A stretch of DNA of 64,000 nucleotides from Sedimenticola selenatireducens DSM 17993 (GTDB lineage Bacteria; Pseudomonadota; Gammaproteobacteria; Chromatiales; Chromatiaceae). The notes below the pieces were generated by a model. That model was not told where the DNA came from. It saw nothing but the letters and a program-made list of their open reading frames with translations, and made no database searches. The position numbers and the translations under genes were made by a program. Each line of letters begins with the position of its first letter. Within the stretch, counting starts at the first letter, position 1. Shown here piece after piece: positions 8,843-19,551 of this stretch. The stretch spans positions 1 through 64,000 of the forward strand of contig NZ_ATZE01000016.1 in the NCBI RefSeq assembly GCF_000428045.1, read 5' to 3'.

Positions 8843-9970
8843 ATGAAATCGATCATTGTGAAGAAGTTACTTGCTGCCACAGTGGGATTGTCACTGGCCA
8901 TACCGACCATGGCGATAGCGGCAGATGATACGATCAAGCTTGGCGTTGCAGGCGCCCATAGTGGTGACCTCGCCTCATATGGCCTACCGACTGTCAACGC
9001 GGCAAAACTGGTGGTAGCCGATGTTAATGCCCGTGGTGGAATCAATGGCAAACAAGTAGAACTATTGGTTGAAGATGATGTTTGCAAACCGGAAGTTGCA
9101 ACCAATACCGCAACCAAGCTGGTTTCCAGTGGCGTGCATGTCGTACTGGGCCATATCTGCTCGGGCGCAACCAAGGCGGCACTGCCTATCTATAAGAATG
9201 CGGGAGTCATAGTCATGTCTCCCTCTGCAACCAATCCGGAACTGACCCAGAGCGGTGACTATCCAAACTTTTTCCGCACCATCGCATCCGATGACGCCCA
9301 GGCCAAGACCCAGGTTGATTTTGCCCTGGATAACCGCAACCTGAAGAAGATTGCCGTCATTCATGACAAGGGCGACTATGGCAAGGGTCTGGCTGAGTTT
9401 GCCAAACAGTTCATTGAAAAATCCGGTAATGCTGAAGTCGTCCTGTTCGAAGGTGTCACCCCTGGTGCGGTTGACTACTCCGCGGTGGTGCAGAAGATAA
9501 AACGCTCCGGTGCCGACGGTGTTATCTATGGTGGCTATCACCCCGAAGCATCAAAGATCGTCACCCAGATGCGTAAGAAACGCATCGACATTGACTTTAT
9601 CTCGGGTGATGGCGTGAAAGATGACACCTTTATTAAGGTAGCCGGCAAGAGTGCCGAGGGTGTCTACGCAACCGGCGCCAAAGACAACTCCAGCAACCCC
9701 CTCTATACCGCTGCAATTGAGGCCCACAAGAAGACCTATGGCGAAGATCCCGGAGCCTTCTTTGATAGCGCGCACGCAGCCGCTGCAGCACTGTTGAATG
9801 CCGTAGAAAAAGCCGGTTCAACCGATACGGCGGCTATTACCAACGCGCTTCAAGCCAACGATGTTGCCACTACTGTTGGCAATATTCACTTTGATGAACG
9901 CGGTGATGCGGTTGGCGTAGGCTTCGCAGTCTACCAGGTGCAGAACGGTCAGTACGTCGAAGTAAAGTAA
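8843..9970 (+). CDS. livJ: Branched-chain amino acid/amide ABC transporter, periplasmic binding protein
   Basis: This 375-residue periplasmic receptor carries a signal peptide (MKSIIVKKLLAATVGLSLAIPTMAIAA) and a type I periplasmic-binding fold. VCKPEVA and HICSGATK hold the paired cysteines, and VMSPSATNPELTQ and AVIHDKGDYGKGLAEF are LivJ motifs. I chose ATG 8843 because it begins the signal peptide; the open frame extends to 8780 but adds a non-signal stretch. It heads livJHMGF. The ligand may be leucine, isoleucine, valine or a short amide. Confidence 0.93.
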   Translation: MKSIIVKKLLAATVGLSLAIPTMAIAADDTIKLGVAGAHSGDLASYGLPTVNAAKLVVADVNARGGINGKQVELLVEDDVCKPEVATNTATKLVSSGVHVVLGHICSGATKAALPIYKNAGVIVMSPSATNPELTQSGDYPNFFRTIASDDAQAKTQVDFALDNRNLKKIAVIHDKGDYGKGLAEFAKQFIEKSGNAEVVLFEGVTPGAVDYSAVVQKIKRSGADGVIYGGYHPEASKIVTQMRKKRIDIDFISGDGVKDDTFIKVAGKSAEGVYATGAKDNSSNPLYTAAIEAHKKTYGEDPGAFFDSAHAAAAALLNAVEKAGSTDTAAITNALQANDVATTVGNIHFDERGDAVGVGFAVYQVQNGQYVEVK

Positions 9971-9983
9971 ACCCGAGGACATA

Positions 9984-10025
9984 GGGGCCTGGATTTCGGG
10001 ATTCACATCCCAGAATCCAGGCCCC
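9984..10025 (+). other. Large mRNA hairpin between livJ and livH
   Basis: Twelve bases (9984-9995, GGGGCCTGGATT) pair perfectly with 10014-10025, and GGGAT/ATCCC extend the stem inside. A weak T-rich run follows. Such stems usually stabilise the abundant binding-protein mRNA and lower expression of the downstream permease genes. Confidence 0.7.
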
Positions 10026-10036
10026 TTGTATTATTT

Positions 10037-10939
10037 ATGGAATACTTCATTGAACTCCTTTTCAGTGGTCTGACCAGAGGCGCGATATATGCGCTTATCG
10101 CATTGGGTTATACCATGGTATACGGCATCATCGGGCTGATTAACTTTGCCCATGGCGAGATATACATGATCGGTGCATTTACCGCATTTATTGTCTCTAC
10201 CGTATTATCGATCCTGGGTTTTCCACTGCTGGCAATTATTGTGCTGGCAGGTCTGGCGGCTGCCGTCTGGTCCAGTGCCTACGGTTATACTGTTGAGAAA
10301 CTGGCCTATAAACCACTACGACATGCTCCCAGGCTCTCACCGCTGATCAGTGCAATCGGCATGTCAATTTTCCTGCAAAACTATGTCCTGCTGGCCCAGA
10401 CTTCCGATTTTCAGCCCTTTCCCGAGTTGATTCCGGAATTTGATTTCATGGAACCTTTTGTCCACATTGTGGGATCTTCCGACATGGTTATCCTGGTGGT
10501 CACTACCCTGATGATGGTCGGACTCACCCTGCTGATCAAATTTACCCGTATCGGCAAGGCGATGCGTGCCACTTCACAGGATCGCAAAATGGCGATGCTG
10601 GTGGGCATTAATGTCGACCGGGTAATATCGGCCACATTCATTGTCGGCTCAGCACTCGCCGCGGTCGGCGGGCTGTTAATCGCATCCCATATCGGTCAAA
10701 TCAATTTTTTTATCGGGTTCATCGCCGGCATCAAAGCCTTCACCGCAGCTGTGCTCGGCGGGATCGGCTCGATTCCCGGTGCGGTACTGGGTGGCGTCAT
10801 ACTTGGACTGACCGAAAGCTTCGCCACCGGATATGTCTCCAGTGACTACGAGGATGTGTTCGCGTTCTCTTTGCTGGTTCTGATCCTGATATTCAAACCT
10901 TCCGGCCTGCTGGGTAAGGCTGAGATTCAGAAAGTATAG
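10037..10939 (+). CDS. livH: Branched-chain amino acid ABC transporter permease LivH
   Basis: This 300-residue inner-membrane permease spans the membrane about eight times. It opens with MEYFIELLFSGLTRGAIYAL, and YGIIGLINFAHGEIYMIGAF is the LivH signature. [23 protein letters not shown] is the conserved loop that contacts the ATPases. It would form a heterodimer with LivM, encoded 8 bases downstream. Confidence 0.95.
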   Translation: MEYFIELLFSGLTRGAIYALIALGYTMVYGIIGLINFAHGEIYMIGAFTAFIVSTVLSILGFPLLAIIVLAGLAAAVWSSAYGYTVEKLAYKPLRHAPRLSPLISAIGMSIFLQNYVLLAQTSDFQPFPELIPEFDFMEPFVHIVGSSDMVILVVTTLMMVGLTLLIKFTRIGKAMRATSQDRKMAMLVGINVDRVISATFIVGSALAAVGGLLIASHIGQINFFIGFIAGIKAFTAAVLGGIGSIPGAVLGGVILGLTESFATGYVSSDYEDVFAFSLLVLILIFKPSGLLGKAEIQKV

Positions 10940-10947
10940 GGACGGAA

Positions 10948-12180
10948 ATGATCTCATTTGAAGAACTGAAACGTTCATTTTTGGTATCGCTCTGGTTTGT
11001 ATTCCTTACCTTTCCGATCCTGGTCATTAAGGCCAATCCCATCGAGCGGACCATCATCTGGCGATGGGAAAACATGTTTTTCGTGGCCATTGGCAGCTTT
11101 GTTCTCTCCATTTTGATTCGGGTTGTTAATACACAGAAAACAAAGCGCCTTGAAAGACGTTCCGCCAGTGACTCGGATACGACGACGAGCGAACCACTGA
11201 TACAGGTTATTCTGCAAAATCCAAGATATCTCTATCCACTGGCAGGGGCAGTGACGGTATTCGCACTGGTGTTTCCTTACCTGTTCGATACCTACCAGAC
11301 CAACATCATGACAACCGCCCTGATGTATGTGGTATTGGGGCTGGGGTTAAATATCGTGGTCGGCATGGCGGGTCTGCTTGATCTGGGATTCGTCGCCTTC
11401 TATGCCGTTGGCGCCTACAGTTACGCACTGTTGAATGCGCATTTCGGTATCGGGTTCTGGATGGCATTACCCATTGGCGCCCTGTTTGCGGCCAGCTTCG
11501 GAATCATACTGGGTTTTCCGGTATTGCGTTTACGGGGAGATTATCTGGCCATTGTGACCCTTGGGTTTGGCGAAATCATCCGCCTGATACTGGAGAACTG
11601 GAATGAATTCTCCCAGGGCCCAAGCGGTATATCCAACATACCCCGCCCGGGCATGTTCGGTATTGAACTGTCGCTGGAGGCAGCCATTCTTTATATTTAC
11701 TACATCATGGTGGCACTGGTCATTGTCACTATCTTCGTGGTGAACCGATTACAGGACTCCCGGCTTGGGCGGGCGTGGATCGCCTTGCGCGAGGATGAGA
11801 TCGCCTGCCAGGCTATGGGCATAGACAAGACCAAAACCAAACTGACCGCCTTTGCCCTCGGTGCAACCTGGGCCGGTATGATGGGTGTTATCTTTGCCGC
11901 TAAGACCACCTTCATAAACCCCGCAAGTTTTACGTTTCTGGAGTCAGCGATCATCCTCTCTATCGTGGTACTGGGTGGAATGGGCTCGATTCTGGGTGTG
12001 ATCGTCGGTGCGCTGGTGCTGATCCTGCTGCCCGAATATCTGCGGGCACTCTCCGATTACCGGATGCTTGCCTTCGGTGCCATTCTGGTGGTCATGATGA
12101 TATTCAAACCGCAGGGTATCATCTCCAATGTACGGCGAACCTATAAGTATCAGAAACAGAAGTCGGGTGATGTCCAATGA
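10948..12180 (+). CDS. livM: Branched-chain amino acid ABC transporter permease LivM
   Basis: This 410-residue permease is the partner of Liv[28 protein letters not shown] and [23 protein letters not shown] are LivM signatures, and [18 protein letters not shown] is the coupling loop. About 110 residues precede the core and include extra membrane segments, as in proteobacterial LivM. The stop codon overlaps the livG start (ATGA). Confidence 0.95.
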   Translation: MISFEELKRSFLVSLWFVFLTFPILVIKANPIERTIIWRWENMFFVAIGSFVLSILIRVVNTQKTKRLERRSASDSDTTTSEPLIQVILQNPRYLYPLAGAVTVFALVFPYLFDTYQTNIMTTALMYVVLGLGLNIVVGMAGLLDLGFVAFYAVGAYSYALLNAHFGIGFWMALPIGALFAASFGIILGFPVLRLRGDYLAIVTLGFGEIIRLILENWNEFSQGPSGISNIPRPGMFGIELSLEAAILYIYYIMVALVIVTIFVVNRLQDSRLGRAWIALREDEIACQAMGIDKTKTKLTAFALGATWAGMMGVIFAAKTTFINPASFTFLESAIILSIVVLGGMGSILGVIVGALVLILLPEYLRALSDYRMLAFGAILVVMMIFKPQGIISNVRRTYKYQKQKSGDVQ

Positions 12181-12965
12181 ACAACACCATCCTTAAAGTC
12201 AGTGGACTCTCGATGCATTTTGGGGGCATTCAGGCTCTCAAACAGCTTGATCTGGAAGTCAATCGCGGAGAGATCGTCGCCCTGATTGGTCCCAACGGTG
12301 CTGGCAAAACCACCTTTTTCAATTGCGTGACCGGTATCTACAACCCGACCGAAGGAGACGTAATACTGCATACTCTCCAGGGAAAAACCAGCCGGCTCAA
12401 TGGGCTAAAACCGAACAAAGTCACTGAAAAAGGCATGGCACGAACCTTCCAGAACATTCGTCTGTTTCAAAGCATGACGGTGTTGGAAAATGTGATGATC
12501 GGACGGCACTGCCGCACACATTCGTTCATTCTGGGAGCCATCCTTCGCACTCCGGGAAATCGTCAGGAGGAGCAGGCGATTATTGAGCGCAGCCACGAAA
12601 TCCTGGAAATTGTCGGCCTGGCCGACGAGGTGGACAACTATGCGCGAAATCTCTCCTATGGCGCTCAGCGACGCCTTGAGATTGCCCGCGCACTGGCGAC
12701 TGATCCGTCACTCCTGCTGCTGGATGAACCGGCGGCGGGGATGAACCCCCAGGAAACCCAGGAACTGGTGCAACTCATTCTGCGGCTCCGTGATCAGGGT
12801 TACTCAATCCTGCTGATTGAACATGACATGAAGCTGGTAATGACACTTTCCAACAGAATTTACGTGATGGATTATGGAGAGAAAATCGCCCAGGGAACAC
12901 CGGAAGAGATCCAGTCCAATCCGGTGGTGATCAAGGCCTACCTGGGGGAAGATCTCGATGCTTGA
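12177..12965 (+). CDS. livG: Branched-chain amino acid ABC transporter ATPase LivG
   Basis: This 262-residue cytoplasmic ATPase powers the LivHM channel. It shows Walker [10 protein letters not shown], the signature [15 protein letters not shown], Walker B LLLLDEPAAGMNP and the H-loop LIEHDMKLV. It overlaps livM by 4 bases and livF by 8, so translation is probably coupled. Confidence 0.96.
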   Translation: MNNTILKVSGLSMHFGGIQALKQLDLEVNRGEIVALIGPNGAGKTTFFNCVTGIYNPTEGDVILHTLQGKTSRLNGLKPNKVTEKGMARTFQNIRLFQSMTVLENVMIGRHCRTHSFILGAILRTPGNRQEEQAIIERSHEILEIVGLADEVDNYARNLSYGAQRRLEIARALATDPSLLLLDEPAAGMNPQETQELVQLILRLRDQGYSILLIEHDMKLVMTLSNRIYVMDYGEKIAQGTPEEIQSNPVVIKAYLGEDLDA

Positions 12966-13665
12966 ATTACGTAACGTGGACGCTTATTACGGCAATATCC
13001 AGGCGCTGAAAGGGATCAATCTTGAGGTTCGCGAGGGTGAGATCATTACCCTAATCGGTGCTAATGGCGCCGGCAAGAGCACAACACTGATGTCGATTTC
13101 GGGCATTGTGCCGCCGCGTAATGGTCAGGTTCTTTACAAGGGCGAACCAATCCACAATGTAGCCCCGGACAAGATTGTCGCCATGGGAATCTGTCAAGTG
13201 CCTGAAGGTCGGCATATCTTTCCGCAACTCACGGTGCAGGAAAATCTGGACATGGGTGCCTTTCTCCGTTCCGACAAGAGAGGCATCCAAAAAGATCTTG
13301 ACTACGTCTTCTCACTCTTCCCGATCCTGGACGAGCGCCGACACCAGGCAGGTGGCAATCTGAGCGGTGGCGAGCAGCAGATGCTGGCCATGTCGCGGGC
13401 CTTGATGGCACGCCCCGACCTGCTATTGCTCGATGAACCCTCCATGGGATTGGCGCCATTGATCATCCGCCAGATTTTTGAAATTATCAAAAAGATCAAT
13501 GATGAAAATAACACCACCATTTTTCTGGTGGAGCAGAATGCCAACCAGGCACTGCATATAGCCGACCGGGGTTATGTGATTGAGAATGGCAGCATCACCA
13601 TCAGTGATGATGCCGATAAACTGCTGGCCAACCAGGACGTGCAAAAAGCCTATCTAGGGGGATAG
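12958..13665 (+). CDS. livF: Branched-chain amino acid ABC transporter ATPase LivF
   Basis: This is the second ATPase of the transporter, 235 residues. It has Walker A GANGAGKST, signature LSGGEQQMLAMSRAL, Walker B LLLLDEPSMGLAP and the LVEQNANQAL switch histidine replaced by Gln-Asn as is usual in LivF. It is the last gene of the first liv cluster and pairs with LivG as a heterodimer. Confidence 0.96.
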   Translation: MLELRNVDAYYGNIQALKGINLEVREGEIITLIGANGAGKSTTLMSISGIVPPRNGQVLYKGEPIHNVAPDKIVAMGICQVPEGRHIFPQLTVQENLDMGAFLRSDKRGIQKDLDYVFSLFPILDERRHQAGGNLSGGEQQMLAMSRALMARPDLLLLDEPSMGLAPLIIRQIFEIIKKINDENNTTIFLVEQNANQALHIADRGYVIENGSITISDDADKLLANQDVQKAYLGG

Positions 13666-13729
13666 CCGGAAACGCTGTTCTGGTTGAGCACCTCAGACCA
13701 GTTTATCGAGCTCATACAATCAGGGGTAG

Positions 13730-13789
13730 GATGGGCAAAGCATCCGCACCTCGCTCGCGCTTCACACGCAGGCGAGGGGCGTGCCCATC
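13730..13789. repeat. Intergenic inverted repeat
   Basis: GATGGGCA (13730-13737) pairs with TGCCCATC (13782-13789), and CCTCGC/GCGAGG pair inside. There is no T-run. It looks like a REP-type element after livF rather than a terminator. Confidence 0.45.
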
Positions 13790-13877
13790 AGTTTTTTCGT
13801 GTCTCCACCGGGTAATGAACGGAAAAGATCTTTGCCAATAAGAAACCGGATCATGGGCCTCCCCACCCCTATTCTGC

Positions 13878-13905
13878 TTGTCTCACCCTATCATCCCTCT
13901 ATAAT
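13878..13905 (+). promoter_or_regulatory. Predicted sigma-70 promoter of the EamA permease
   Basis: TTGTCT (13878-13883) and TATAAT (13900-13905) are 16 bases apart, about 48 bases before the permease start. Confidence 0.45.
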
Positions 13906-13953
13906 TCTCTTTTATCAGACAGCCCCAAAACTGTCCTGCCGGGGAAATCTTTG

Positions 13954-14934
13954 GTGTTCAGCCTGTTCCGAGAGTACGAAAACCGCCATATAGGTACACT
14001 TGTACTGGGCTGTCTGATGATGGGCTCGATGGGCATTTTTGCCGACCATATCGTACAGACTCATCCGGCCAATATTGTTTTCCTGCGTTTCTTCTTTTGC
14101 ACTCTCAGTTTTCCGCTGATCGCATTGATTGCGTACCCACTGTTCCCCCAAACCACCCGTGACAAGGTAATGGAGACGATCAGTTTCGCCAGAGATCACA
14201 CCGGACTCTGGGTGGTGGTCGGCATATCCATGGCACTGGTGGTCGCTCTCTATACCCTGGGGGCAGTCCTGCTGTCAGTCGGCCTAAGCGTGATACTCCT
14301 GTATACCGCCGCCATCTGGTTTCCACTCATGGAGAAACTGGCGTGTCGTTATCTGTTTCGCGATCTGCGGCCGACCCAGTTCAGCCGTGCCTACTACCTG
14401 TCCGTCAGCCTGAATCTGCTGGGGCTCCTCACCATCATCCTGGGCACCACACAGCTACCCAGTTTCGGATCACTCTCTTCCGTTTTGGGACTGATCTCCG
14501 CAGTCACTGCCAGTATGGCGTTCTCCTTCAGCATGGTGCTGGTCAGGGTAATCAAGACAAAAGGAATTAAAACCGAACAGATGATTATCACCAGTTCATT
14601 CATCGGTTCACTGATTATGCTACCAGCGCTGTTTCTGCTGCCGATTGAACTGAGCAGTGGCAATCTATACAACGCCTTCGGCATGGGCTTTATCGCTACC
14701 GCACTGGGCGGACTGATCTACTTCAAGGGTTTCGGCAGTGTACGCACAACCCTGGCACCGGTGATTGCCTACCTGGAACCTATCTTCGGATTCAGTCTTG
14801 CGATCCTGATCCTCGCGGAACAGTTCACCCCCACCCTGCTCCTGGGGATGGCGATTATTCTTGCCACCAACATCGGTTATACACTGCTTGACCTTTGGCG
14901 CAGCAGGCATTTGCTTGCCGACCTGGATCAATGA
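13954..14934 (+). CDS. EamA/DMT-family permease
   Basis: This inner-membrane protein of about 326 residues has ten hydrophobic segments in two EamA halves (residues about 10-150 and 165-315). FLRFFFCTLSFPLIALIAYPLF and AYLEPIFGFSLAILILAEQFTPTLLLGM are typical of the two repeats. The substrate is unknown; relatives export amino acids or metabolites. I chose GTG 13954 because GGGGA lies 8 bases upstream; TTG 13951 is possible. It sits alone between two convergent liv clusters, so an amino acid-related role is tempting but unproven. Confidence 0.85.
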   Translation: MFSLFREYENRHIGTLVLGCLMMGSMGIFADHIVQTHPANIVFLRFFFCTLSFPLIALIAYPLFPQTTRDKVMETISFARDHTGLWVVVGISMALVVALYTLGAVLLSVGLSVILLYTAAIWFPLMEKLACRYLFRDLRPTQFSRAYYLSVSLNLLGLLTIILGTTQLPSFGSLSSVLGLISAVTASMAFSFSMVLVRVIKTKGIKTEQMIITSSFIGSLIMLPALFLLPIELSSGNLYNAFGMGFIATALGGLIYFKGFGSVRTTLAPVIAYLEPIFGFSLAILILAEQFTPTLLLGMAIILATNIGYTLLDLWRSRHLLADLDQ

Positions 14935-14935
14935 C

Positions 14936-14966
14936 AAAAAAGCCCGGCAATCTGCCGGGCTTTTTC
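14936..14966. terminator. Bidirectional terminator between the EamA permease and livJ2
   Basis: AGCCCGGCA (14941-14949) and TGCCGGGCT (14953-14961) form a tight stem with a 3-base loop. An A-run precedes and a T-run follows, so it can stop transcription in both directions. Confidence 0.92.
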
Positions 14967-14984
14967 TTTGCCTATACGACCGGT

Positions 14985-16079
<1,095 letters not shown>

Positions 16080-16256
16080 TTCAACGATTCTCCTCTGGTA
16101 CTTTCCCAGTCATGAAATATTCCTTCTTTCTTATATTAGTCCAGTATGGGCGCACCACGCTGAACCACTCCTCAAAGCATGAGCAAACAGCATTGCCCAC
16201 TTACTTTAAGGTGACGCACAATCAACGAACACAATCGCCTGACTGCATTCGCCAGA

Positions 16257-16583
16257 TCATTTATTAATCTCCTCCCAGCCAAACAGGCCTGATCGTCGAT
16301 AAAGCCAGGGATATTGACTGACCATCCGGTTCACCCGGGTAATCCGAAATGCCAGCAAACCAATCAAGGTGATCGCCGTCGTATCGATCAGATAACCACC
16401 CAGTGAAGCCAATTCGCCGTCAAACAGGGCAAAGACCAGAAAGCGATCACCGGCTCCGAGGAGCAGCGCATAGAGAAATACTTGCCGCAGGGGCCGCCAG
16501 GTAATGGCAATCGCCTGGCCCATCATGTAGGCGGCAAGGCCGAACAACACCAGGGTAAGGCCAATAAACACCGGTAAGTTCAA
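16257..16583 (-). CDS. Small Liv-associated inner-membrane protein
   Basis: This 108-residue protein has about three hydrophobic segments (residues 4-24, 34-52 and 64-82) and a charged C-terminus (RSGLFGWEEINK). It overlaps livF2 by 4 bases (ATGA) and lies before livJ2, so it is translated with the transporter. I do not recognise a defined function. Small proteins of this kind occur in Liv clusters of other proteobacteria (possibly DUF6867, from memory), which suggests an accessory role in assembly or regulation. The first liv cluster has no counterpart. Confidence 0.75.
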   Translation of the reverse strand: MNLPVFIGLTLVLFGLAAYMMGQAIAITWRPLRQVFLYALLLGAGDRFLVFALFDGELASLGGYLIDTTAITLIGLLAFRITRVNRMVSQYPWLYRRSGLFGWEEINK

Positions 16584-17290
16584 TGTCCGCCCTCCAGATA
16601 GGCCGCCCGCACTTCCGGTCGCTCCAACAGATCCTTACTCTCACCCGACAGGGTGATTTCGCCATTCACCATCACATAGCCCCGATGCGCCAGTTTCAGT
16701 GCATGGTAGGCATTCTGTTCAACCAGCAGCACCGTCACATTATCCTCGCGATTAATCTCCTCAATCACTTTGAAAATCTGTTTTACCACCAGTGGCGCCA
16801 GACCTAATGACGGCTCATCCAGCAACAGGAGTTTAGGCCGGCTCATCATCGCTCGCGCAATCGCCAGCATCTGCTGTTCACCGCCGGAGAGGGTTCCTCC
16901 GCGCTGGTTAGCGCGCTTTTTCAGAATAGGGAACAGTGTTGTCACCCGCTCCAGATCCTGATCAAAATATTTTTCGTCAGAGACAATCGCCCCCATCAGC
17001 AGATTCTCCATTACCGACATGCGGGGAAATATACGTCGCCCTTCCGGTGCCTGTGCCAACCCCAAATGCATAATCTCGTGCGTACTCAAATGGGTGATAT
17101 CCTGCCCGAGATAATGAATGCTTCCTTTTGCGGCTTGGGGGGTGCCACAGGTAGTCATCAACAGTGTGCTCTTACCGGCACCGTTTGCACCAATCAGGGT
17201 AACGATTTCACCAGCTTTGACGGTAAGGTTCACCCCTTTCAACGCCTCAATGCTGCCGTAGAAGGTGTGCACCCCTGATATTTCCAACAT
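16580..17290 (-). CDS. livF: Branched-chain amino acid ABC transporter ATPase LivF (second system)
   Basis: This 236-residue ATPase has Walker A GANGAGKST, signature LSGGEQQMLAIARAM, Walker B LLLLDEPSLGLAP and LVEQNAYHAL. I chose ATG 17290 (MLEISGVHTFYGSIEALKG), which starts 1 base after the livG2 stop; the open frame continues 10 codons upstream into livG2. It ends overlapping the small membrane protein. Confidence 0.95.
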   Translation of the reverse strand: MLEISGVHTFYGSIEALKGVNLTVKAGEIVTLIGANGAGKSTLLMTTCGTPQAAKGSIHYLGQDITHLSTHEIMHLGLAQAPEGRRIFPRMSVMENLLMGAIVSDEKYFDQDLERVTTLFPILKKRANQRGGTLSGGEQQMLAIARAMMSRPKLLLLDEPSLGLAPLVVKQIFKVIEEINREDNVTVLLVEQNAYHALKLAHRGYVMVNGEITLSGESKDLLERPEVRAAYLEGGH

Positions 17291-17291
17291 A

Positions 17292-18203
17292 TCAGATACC
17301 CCCCCTGCTCTCTGGATCAAAATCGCTTTTAATATCCTTGACTATCTCCGGGGGTAACTCTTCCGTTTCATCCTCACCTAGATAGGCACGTATAACATTG
17401 GGATCAGAACGGACATAGAGTGACGTGCCGTCAGATATCTTGCTGCCATAGTCCAGTACGATTACATGGTCAGATATTTCCATCACCACACTCATATCAT
17501 GTTCAATCAATAGCAGTCCAATACCATGTTCATCCTTGATGTAATTTAATAGGTTATTGAGTCCGCCCGATTCCTTTGGATTCAGACCCGCTGCCGGTTC
17601 ATCCAGACAGAGTATGGTCGGTTTGATGCACATCGCCCTGGCGATCTCCAGCCGTCGCTGATCGCCATAAGGGAGATTGCCGGCATTGATATCGGCCAAC
17701 CGGGTCAGCCCTACCCTATCCAACCAGTAACGGGCCAGGTCGGTCGCTTCCTTCTCCTTGTTACGATAAGCACGAAAACCAAACAGGCCGGTAACGGTAA
17801 AACCGGACGCCTTCATCAACTCGTTGTGCTGGGCGACGATCAGGTTCTCCAGCACCGACATTTCAGAGAATAGCCGAATATTCTGAAAAGTCCTGGCCAC
17901 GTGCGCCCGCTGGGCGATGCGAAAACCATCCATTCGTTCCAACAGAAACGCTTCTCCACGGGCGCGCAGAGTTAATCTGCCAACAGTCGGTGTGTAGAAA
18001 CCGGTGATACAGTTGAACAACGTGGTTTTGCCTGCACCGTTTGGACCGATAATCGCGGTAATCTCGCCTTCACCAGCGGCAAACGAGACGTCATCAATGG
18101 CGAGCAGTCCGCCAAATCGCATGGTGAGATGCTCAACAGTGAGCAGTGGCGCGGCACCGCTGGGTATAACGAGTTCAGGTGGAATGGATGAAACCCTGTT
18201 CAT
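17292..18203 (-). CDS. livG: Branched-chain amino acid ABC transporter ATPase LivG (second system)
   Basis: This 303-residue ATPase has Walker [10 protein letters not shown], signature [15 protein letters not shown], Walker [14 protein letters not shown] and LIEHDMSVV. It is about 40 residues longer than LivG1, with an N-terminal lead ([16 protein letters not shown]) and an acidic tail ([15 protein letters not shown]). It overlaps livM2 by 4 bases. Confidence 0.95.
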   Translation of the reverse strand: MNRVSSIPPELVIPSGAAPLLTVEHLTMRFGGLLAIDDVSFAAGEGEITAIIGPNGAGKTTLFNCITGFYTPTVGRLTLRARGEAFLLERMDGFRIAQRAHVARTFQNIRLFSEMSVLENLIVAQHNELMKASGFTVTGLFGFRAYRNKEKEATDLARYWLDRVGLTRLADINAGNLPYGDQRRLEIARAMCIKPTILCLDEPAAGLNPKESGGLNNLLNYIKDEHGIGLLLIEHDMSVVMEISDHVIVLDYGSKISDGTSLYVRSDPNVIRAYLGEDETEELPPEIVKDIKSDFDPESRGGI

Positions 18204-19549
18204 TTCCCCTCCCCTTCAGTTACTGCCTTGATCGCTTCAGGGGGTGGTCCCTTGTCTGGATGCAATTTAATAGTGGGTTCCCGATGCGCCAGCAATCCAC
18301 GCGGTTTCCACACCATAATGGCCACCATCAGTCCACCAAAGGCCAGCATGCGATACTCCTCAAGACCACGGAACAACTCCGTTCCACCGATCAATAAAAC
18401 CGCCGCAATCGCCACGCCGACCTGAGAACCCATGCCACCCAGAACCACAATGGCCAGAATCACCGCCGATTCAATAAAAGTGAAACTCTCCGGGCTGATA
18501 AAGGCCTGCCGGGTGGCAAAGAAGGAACCGGCAAAGCCTGCAAACATGGCGCCCAGGGCAAAAGCGGTCAATTTGGTATTGGTCGGATTGATACCCAGCG
18601 AGCGACAGGCAATCTCATCTTCCCGCAACGCCTCCCAGGCACGCCCGACCGGCATCTTGCGAATGCGCAGGGTAAAGAAGTTGGTGATCAATGCCAGTAT
18701 CAGAATAAGATAATAAAGGAAAATAAGTCGGTGCATGGAGGAGTAATCGAGATCAAAGAACTGATGAAAAGTCTGGGTTCCCTCCACTGCAGTACGTTTG
18801 AACTCCAGGCCGAAGAAACTGGGGCGCGGAATACCGGAGATGCCATCGGGGCCATTGGTAAATTTATACCAGTTAAGCAGAATTATCCTAATAATCTCGC
18901 CAAAGCCCAGGGTGACAATGGCCAGATAATCACCCCGCAGGCGCAGCACCGGAAAACCGAGCAACACACCGAAACTGGCAGCACAGAGTCCGGCCAACGG
19001 CAGACAGACCCAGAACGACAGATCGAAATAGAAGGCAAACAGGGCATAAGAGTAAGCGCCCACGGCATAGAACGCCACGTAGCCGAGATCCAGTAAGCCC
19101 GCAAGTCCCACCACGATATTGAGCCCCCAGCCCAACATCACGTAGATCAACACATAGGTGGCGATATCGATCACATAACGATCGGCAAAGGGCATCAGCG
19201 GCAGCACCAGGGCAAAGGCGATAAACACCGGACCACCGATAGTGGAGAAGCGTTTAATGATGGTGGCAGCCCGATCTTCCTCTTCTTTACGATCGCGACT
19301 GACCGGCCCCTTGGAGGCCTTCCACTCACGCCTGAAAGCGAACAGCAAGCGTCCGGCGAACACCGATATCACTGCAACGGCGACCAGTGGCCAGCGTGTC
19401 GTGATGCCAAGCCCCGTGGTGGTATCTACCGTGCGCAGTCCAAGCATGACTATGGTCAGCCCCAAGGCCACCAGGGCGGCGATGGCGGATTCCTTCAACA
19501 GCCCAGCGATATCAATACCACGCGGATTATTATTGGATTCAATCATCAT
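18200..19549 (-). CDS. livM: Branched-chain amino acid ABC transporter permease LivM (second system)
   Basis: This inner-membrane permease has 449 residues (448 if the second ATG is used). [27 protein letters not shown] and [23 protein letters not shown] match LivM, and [18 protein letters not shown] is the coupling loop. A charged cytoplasmic stretch ([18 protein letters not shown]) lies between the N-terminal extension and the core. It follows livH2 by 2 bases. Confidence 0.94.
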   Translation of the reverse strand: MMIESNNNPRGIDIAGLLKESAIAALVALGLTIVMLGLRTVDTTTGLGITTRWPLVAVAVISVFAGRLLFAFRREWKASKGPVSRDRKEEEDRAATIIKRFSTIGGPVFIAFALVLPLMPFADRYVIDIATYVLIYVMLGWGLNIVVGLAGLLDLGYVAFYAVGAYSYALFAFYFDLSFWVCLPLAGLCAASFGVLLGFPVLRLRGDYLAIVTLGFGEIIRIILLNWYKFTNGPDGISGIPRPSFFGLEFKRTAVEGTQTFHQFFDLDYSSMHRLIFLYYLILILALITNFFTLRIRKMPVGRAWEALREDEIACRSLGINPTNTKLTAFALGAMFAGFAGSFFATRQAFISPESFTFIESAVILAIVVLGGMGSQVGVAIAAVLLIGGTELFRGLEEYRMLAFGGLMVAIMVWKPRGLLAHREPTIKLHPDKGPPPEAIKAVTEGEGK

Positions 19550-19551
19550 GA

